Source: Puniceicoccales bacterium (GTDB lineage: Bacteria > Verrucomicrobiota > Verrucomicrobiia > Opitutales > LL51). Taken from it: a DNA stretch of 8,289 nt. The stretch lies in assembly GCA_031259665.1 (NCBI GenBank), contig JAIRLD010000047.1:1-8289 (forward strand). Reading direction: 5' to 3'. A program made the translations under genes and the position numbers. This document shows positions 5,086 through 8,289 of the stretch, piece by piece; the stretch's first letter is position 1; every line of letters begins with the position of its first letter. Below the pieces are notes generated by a model, which was given only the letters and a program-made list of their open reading frames with translations, was not told where the DNA came from and did no database searches.

Positions 5086-5215
5086 GCCCCCGCGGCGTAG
5101 CCGCGGGGGCAACCCTTGCCCTTGCGGCCAAGGAGTCTGGACTCCTTTGCGGGGTGTGGGGCGGGGAGCCCCACAGCAGCCTCCTTGTAGGAGTCCAGAG
5201 GGCAGAGCCCTCTGG
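5086..5215. repeat. Composite of four to five consecutive hairpins
   Basis: Successive stems read by eye are: gcccccgcggc (5086-5096) with gccgcgggggc (5100-5110); aaggagtc (5130-5137) with gactcctt (5140-5147); tgtggggc (5155-5162) with gccccaca (5168-5175); a weak ctcct/aggag stem (5181-5193); and ccagagggc (5195-5203) with gccctctgg (5207-5215). Loops are only 2-5 nt. The second and third stems parallel the element at the window start (about 44-90). The stretch is GC-rich beside AT-rich genes. Open frames across it are by-products of the palindromes. Confidence 0.8.
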
Positions 5216-5244
5216 CAGCCAGCACCCTCCGGCACAATAAAAAT

Positions 5245-5598
5245 TTAATTTTTACATAATGTTTCCAAATATTTCCAAAACGAATCATATTGTTCGAACA
5301 TTTGTTCATCGCTGATGGGTAATTTATTGCGATACACAAAGTCAGAAAGCGTGTGCTGGTGTAAAATATAGGTACAAAGGATAATATCTTCTTTGGCTTC
5401 AAAATACACACGCAGGTCATCGATGCGGCAGCGATAAATGTCCGTATTGCTACGGCGGAATTTTTTTACATTTAAAAATTCTTTTCGTAAACATTCATCG
5501 CAATAGCCGCCCAATCTATCAATAAACTGTAACTGAATTAGCTTATCCATTTTATTGAACTCCGCTAAACTTTGGTTGCTGAACGTAATCTGATGCAT
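5245..5598 (-). CDS. RelE/ParE-superfamily toxin-like protein, without a neighbouring antitoxin
   Basis: The 117-aa product starts MHQITFSNQSLAEFNKMD and continues with a helix (KLIQLQFIDRLGG). It then has KFRRSNTDIYRCRIDDLRVYFEAKEDIILCTYILHQHTLSDFVYR, where the order of basic beta-strand (IYRCRIDDLRVYFE), acidic turn and hydrophobic strand (IILCTYILH) is typical of RelE/ParE-fold mRNA interferases or gyrase poisons. In that fold, Arg/Lys and a late Tyr or His act on RNA; R43, R44, R52, R54, R58 and H75 or H77 are candidates. The C-terminal helix (ISDEQMFEQYDSFWKYLETL) is longer than usual. No antitoxin-sized gene adjoins it: hairpins lie downstream and the divergent nuclease gene upstream. 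It may be solitary, inactive, or regulated from elsewhere. Confidence 0.55.
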   Translation of the reverse strand: MHQITFSNQSLAEFNKMDKLIQLQFIDRLGGYCDECLRKEFLNVKKFRRSNTDIYRCRIDDLRVYFEAKEDIILCTYILHQHTLSDFVYRNKLPISDEQMFEQYDSFWKYLETLCKN

Positions 5599-5668
5599 AA
5601 CCCCGGAATTTAAAGTATTGATCTTTCCGGTCTTGCAACATTATATCGTTTCTTTTTTTTGAAGAGTG

Positions 5669-5989
5669 ATGTCGGGATTTATTGCTAATCATTTCGGTTC
5701 CATAGAAAAGCATTTGCTTCAGGAGATGTATGGTGGGGAAAAGTTTTCTGAACTTCCTTCCCTTATTCTTTGCCATTCACTGATTGAAATTATGTTTTTG
5801 AAACAGTTTTTTTCGGATCATCGCTGTGCTTGCAACGATTTTTTATTTAATACATTCGATACATTTGCTTCGGAAATGTTAAACAAATATTTCCCTGAAT
5901 ATCCTATTATTTCCATTGCTGATCTTGAATTTTTAGCACATAATAAACAAATTCATTTAGAACCGCATGTACTTTTGCATTTTTTTTAG
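5669..5989 (+). CDS. AddB-like PD-(D/E)XK nuclease, N-terminal part (frame 1 of a split gene)
   Basis: The ATG at 5669 (preceded by an in-frame GTG at 5666) opens a 106-aa frame: MSGFIANHFGSIEKHLLQEM, then ELPSLILCHSLIEIMFLKQFF and NDFLFNTFDTFASEMLNKYF. It closes with HVLLHFF and a TAG at 5987-5989. The frame one base back continues without a break as LEENCAIQGKTNPDTFNALRSLKQQIQ and joins the long frame below. Together they give about 827 aa, the usual scale for AddB/RexB-like proteins. The N-terminus corresponds to the helicase-like start of AddB, but no Walker A motif (GxxGxGK[TS]) is present. It is divergent from the RelE-like gene, with 70 bp between the two ORFs. It is either a broken gene or one rescued by slippage at the T8 run. 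Confidence 0.65.
   Translation: MSGFIANHFGSIEKHLLQEMYGGEKFSELPSLILCHSLIEIMFLKQFFSDHRCACNDFLFNTFDTFASEMLNKYFPEYPIISIADLEFLAHNKQIHLEPHVLLHFF
5980..5987 (+). other. Poly-T (T8) frameshift site
   Basis: The codons read CAT TTT TTT TAG, with eight T at 5980-5987. T-TTT-TTT (5980-5986) fits the X-XXY-YYZ slippery heptamer. A -1 slip, or one extra U added by RNA polymerase, would change the TAG to TTA GAA GAA and fuse the two nuclease frames. No strong stem-loop stands out just downstream, which favours polymerase slippage, a mutation or a sequencing error over programmed ribosomal frameshifting. Confidence 0.7.
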
Positions 5990-6048
5990 AAGAAAATTGT
6001 GCAATTCAAGGGAAGACTAATCCGGACACATTCAACGCCCTACGATCA

Positions 6049-8151
6049 TTGAAGCAACAAATCCAGGCATTAAATTGGAAAATGCCCCGACAAGCTCTGG
6101 AAAAAATTACGGCAAGTGCTCCCAAGTTATTTGCAAAATGCCTACTTTTTGGATTTTCTTCACGGGATTATTTTGGCATTTCTTTTTTTAAATTACTACA
6201 AAAAATTGCACACCATGTGACATTTTTCGCTTTTGACTGGGGTGATTCCGAATTGGCAACCTTTGAATGGCTCGAAAATATTTTCGGGCCTGCGGAAAAT
6301 ATCAGTGAAAATAACTCCCAAAAAACTTCAACGGCCCAAGCAAACTTTATTCTTGTCGACGATCCCATCGATGCCGCTACATACATCCAAGCATTACTTT
6401 CGCCCGCAAAAATACAGGGAAATACGGGTATTATCTGCCCATCGCCGTCCTTCGCAACACTCGTCGCACATCATCTCGAAACTGCACAGATTCCTTTTCA
6501 TAATGGTTTTCCTAGGCCCATTTCTACTTCCCGCGATAACCTTGCTTTCGCCTGGCATCGCTGGCAAGTAAAAAATGATTTAAAATCATTCATTTGTTTT
6601 TGTAATTTTTTGCAACATTTAGAGCCGAACCTGCTCCCGCAAGATATTGATATTGGTAAAATTTTAATAAAAATATTTAACAACTACCCTTCACTTCACG
6701 TGCAAGATTTGACTAATTTTTCTGAGAATCCTTGCTTAAAAAACGTTCTCGAGCATTACCCAATGCTAGATGAAAGTGGTTCATTTCACGAATTCTCCCA
6801 AAAAACAGGCCGCATAATCCCTGAGATTATGGAGGCGGCAAAACATTTTTTGCAAGATTTTCAAGTGACAAAGAAGGCCTTTTTGGATTACGCTTTTCAT
6901 CTCCATTTTGAATCAAAACCCGATATATCCTCCCCTGCCTCGATTTTCCTCCTCGATCCCTTTTCAGCATCGCAATTGCAATTCGATAAAATGATTATCT
7001 TTTCCCAAAACACTTCAAATTCCACGCCGTTTCCCATTTCATCGCTCCAGGCTAAAGGTATGCATTATATCGCCATAAAATCCAACGTCTCGCAGGAATT
7101 TATGGAATGCTACTCCCTATATACGGGGAAAAATTTAGACACAAATGCTATACAAAGCGTTTATTTGTCGTCAAAAAAAATCACACAAAATAATTCCAAA
7201 CAATATGATTTTTTAAGAAAAATTCATAAAATTCGCAACAATGAACACTCGGTTTTTGGAGCATTTGAATACATGATCCCGGAAATTCAAAATTATTCAC
7301 TTCCCATTACGGCCATCGAACGCGCCTACTCCGATCCCGAAGAAATTTGGTACCGCTATATTTTAAAAAACGATTACCCCCAGTTGTCGTTTGAAAAAAG
7401 TAAATTTGAAGGTATTTTAACGCATTATTTCTTACACTGGCCCCATGATGTTCTCCCATCTTTCCATGAGCTTCAAAGGCACATCGCTTTACAAAAACAG
7501 CATTTTCAACAAAAATTTTCAAATATCTCACCGCAAATATTACTCCAAGAAGCCATCGGATCTTCGGAAACAAAGGCATCGATTATGGCTAAAAAACTCA
7601 CTACTTTTGAAACTTTTCCATTCATCATCAATGAGGTCGATTTACACGCTTCTACTACGCTTTCCAAGGGAATTTCTCTCCCACTCCATGGCCGCATCGA
7701 TTGCATTCTGTCCCTGTATCCTTTCCGAAAAACATTCCACAAAGATAACGCCCAAAATAATATGCTCATCGTTGATTTCAAAACGGGTACCACCTCCCAA
7801 AGTGACCTTCAAAAACTAGTCAAAAAATTTACCAGCCTACCCCAATCGCTGACCGGTCTGCAACTGGTCCTCTACGGATTGATGCTGCGTACCCTTGGCT
7901 ACCAACACATTCAGCTGCTCATTCTCAATGGCGATCCCTACGATCATGCCGAACCGCTTCACCTGGACATGATCACTTCCGGCGAAAATTTTAAATTTAT
8001 TCAAAAATATTCAAAAACCTTACTCAATGATGGCATTTTTGGCTACAGTCAATCGCATCCATTTGGCAAAACATATTTTTCTCCGCCTATTGCTATCTTA
8101 CCGCCCAAAAACGAGGCCATTCAAAGTAAGCGCAAGCAACTTTTCTCCTAA
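6049..8151 (+). CDS. AddB-like PD-(D/E)XK nuclease, main C-terminal part (split gene)
   Basis: This 700-aa frame is open upstream to the T8 run; the TTG at 6049 is only the first possible start, and the true continuation begins near 5988. AddB-type proteins work with an AddA helicase to resect double-strand breaks for recombination. KCLLFGFSSRDYFGISFFKLLQKIAHHVTFFAFDW (30-64) resembles the AddB segment that names a DGFT-type loop, and FILVDDPIDAATYIQALL (about 100-117) its conserved acidic/Ala motif. The C-terminal nuclease has HGRID (D551), IVDFKTG (D576, K578) and the QxxxY motif QLVLY (Q605, Y609), so catalytic residues are intact. No cysteines follow, so the AddB iron-sulfur cluster is absent. 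No addA gene is in the window. The frame ends with a basic tail (SKRKQLFS). The family call is good; the exact AddB orthology is less sure. Confidence 0.75.
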   Translation: MKQQIQALNWKMPRQALEKITASAPKLFAKCLLFGFSSRDYFGISFFKLLQKIAHHVTFFAFDWGDSELATFEWLENIFGPAENISENNSQKTSTAQANFILVDDPIDAATYIQALLSPAKIQGNTGIICPSPSFATLVAHHLETAQIPFHNGFPRPISTSRDNLAFAWHRWQVKNDLKSFICFCNFLQHLEPNLLPQDIDIGKILIKIFNNYPSLHVQDLTNFSENPCLKNVLEHYPMLDESGSFHEFSQKTGRIIPEIMEAAKHFLQDFQVTKKAFLDYAFHLHFESKPDISSPASIFLLDPFSASQLQFDKMIIFSQNTSNSTPFPISSLQAKGMHYIAIKSNVSQEFMECYSLYTGKNLDTNAIQSVYLSSKKITQNNSKQYDFLRKIHKIRNNEHSVFGAFEYMIPEIQNYSLPITAIERAYSDPEEIWYRYILKNDYPQLSFEKSKFEGILTHYFLHWPHDVLPSFHELQRHIALQKQHFQQKFSNISPQILLQEAIGSSETKASIMAKKLTTFETFPFIINEVDLHASTTLSKGISLPLHGRIDCILSLYPFRKTFHKDNAQNNMLIVDFKTGTTSQSDLQKLVKKFTSLPQSLTGLQLVLYGLMLRTLGYQHIQLLILNGDPYDHAEPLHLDMITSGENFKFIQKYSKTLLNDGIFGYSQSHPFGKTYFSPPIAILPPKNEAIQSKRKQLFS

Positions 8152-8189
8152 CTGCCAATTTCAATAGTATATCAAAAATTTGAGATGGC

Positions 8190-8207
8190 AAGGGAAATTC
8201 TTCCCTT
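8190..8207 (+). terminator. Weak terminator-like hairpin after the nuclease gene
   Basis: The arms aagggaa (8190-8196) and ttccctt (8201-8207) pair around the loop attc, about 40 nt after the stop. Only a short, mixed tail (TGTAA) follows, so it is a weak candidate. The much stronger palindromes at 8214-8289 may do the job. Confidence 0.35.
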
Positions 8208-8213
8208 TGTAAC

Positions 8214-8289
8214 CCCTGACCAGGGGATCCATCCCCTGGTCAGGGTTTTGCGGATTGATCCAGTGGCGTTGCCACTGGATCAATCCGCA
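8214..8289. repeat. Palindromic dispersed repeat, copy 2
   Basis: The first hairpin has perfect 15-bp arms (8214-8228 and 8231-8245) around cc. The second has perfect 19-bp arms, tgcggattgatccagtggc (8249-8267) and its complement (8271-8289), around the loop gtt. Compared with copy 1 at 4930-4999, one stem pair changes from T-A to A-T and the C-A mismatch is a normal C-G pair here. The element may extend past the window edge. Confidence 0.88.

Noticed and set aside
4930..5215. CRISPR array
   Set aside because: The repeats are palindromic hairpins of different sequence without regular spacing or unique spacers, and there are no cas genes.
4958..5420. Overlapping ORFs on both strands (4958-5248, 4990-5235, 5061-5420)
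   Set aside because: They are produced by GC-rich hairpins that are open in several frames, or overlap the RelE-like gene in another frame.
7307..7819. ORFs in other frames within the nuclease gene (7307-7579, 7445-7819, 7506-7793)
   Set aside because: The main frame carries the PD-(D/E)XK and QxxxY motifs; these are shadows.

Overview
The window looks like a host-associated, Gram-negative bacterium, possibly of the Verrucomicrobiota (Opitutae/Puniceicoccales-like). The reasons are the style of the SecG protein (QRPSEESGMGATLGG), a LolA/LolB-fold periplasmic protein, an AddB-like nuclease without a helicase motif, and a candidate secreted protein whose duplicated relatives end in a eukaryotic-type lipidation motif. 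This placement is inference; there is no rRNA or other phylogenetic marker.

Layout. Positions 1-120 hold the end of a GC-rich hairpin element and a 16-bp tandem repeat. On the minus strand, secG (901-1428) and a lipoprotein-sorting-like gene (116-892) form a tight two-gene operon read leftward. An AT-rich divergent region (1429-1594) separates them from a plus-strand cluster. That cluster starts with a 329-aa alanine/glutamine-rich, soluble, helical protein with a Pro-rich N-terminal repeat (1595-2584), resembling type III secretion translocators or effectors. It continues with two partial relatives (2662-2805 and 2787-3158) and a decayed third copy (about 3217-3370). Both relatives end in GCCAVQ, which fits a CAAX prenylation box. 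This serial duplication, with a C-terminal tail swapped onto different bodies, is the most interesting part of the window.

An intrinsic terminator (3418-3449) closes the cluster. Thioredoxin (3601-3912) and an EamA/DMT-family transporter (3964-4902) follow as a probable pair. A composite of six or more hairpins (4930-5215) lies between the transporter and a convergent, orphan RelE/ParE-fold protein (5245-5598, minus). Divergent from it is a large AddB-like PD-(D/E)XK nuclease gene (5669-8151), split into two frames at a run of eight T (5980-5987). The window closes with a 76-bp palindromic element (8214-8289) that matches the one at 4930-4999 and carries a compensatory base change, so these are structured dispersed repeats.

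Functionally the genes fall into envelope biogenesis (SecG, LolA-like), redox and metabolite uptake (thioredoxin, EamA), DNA repair (AddB-like), a stray toxin-fold protein, and an evolving family of putative secreted proteins.
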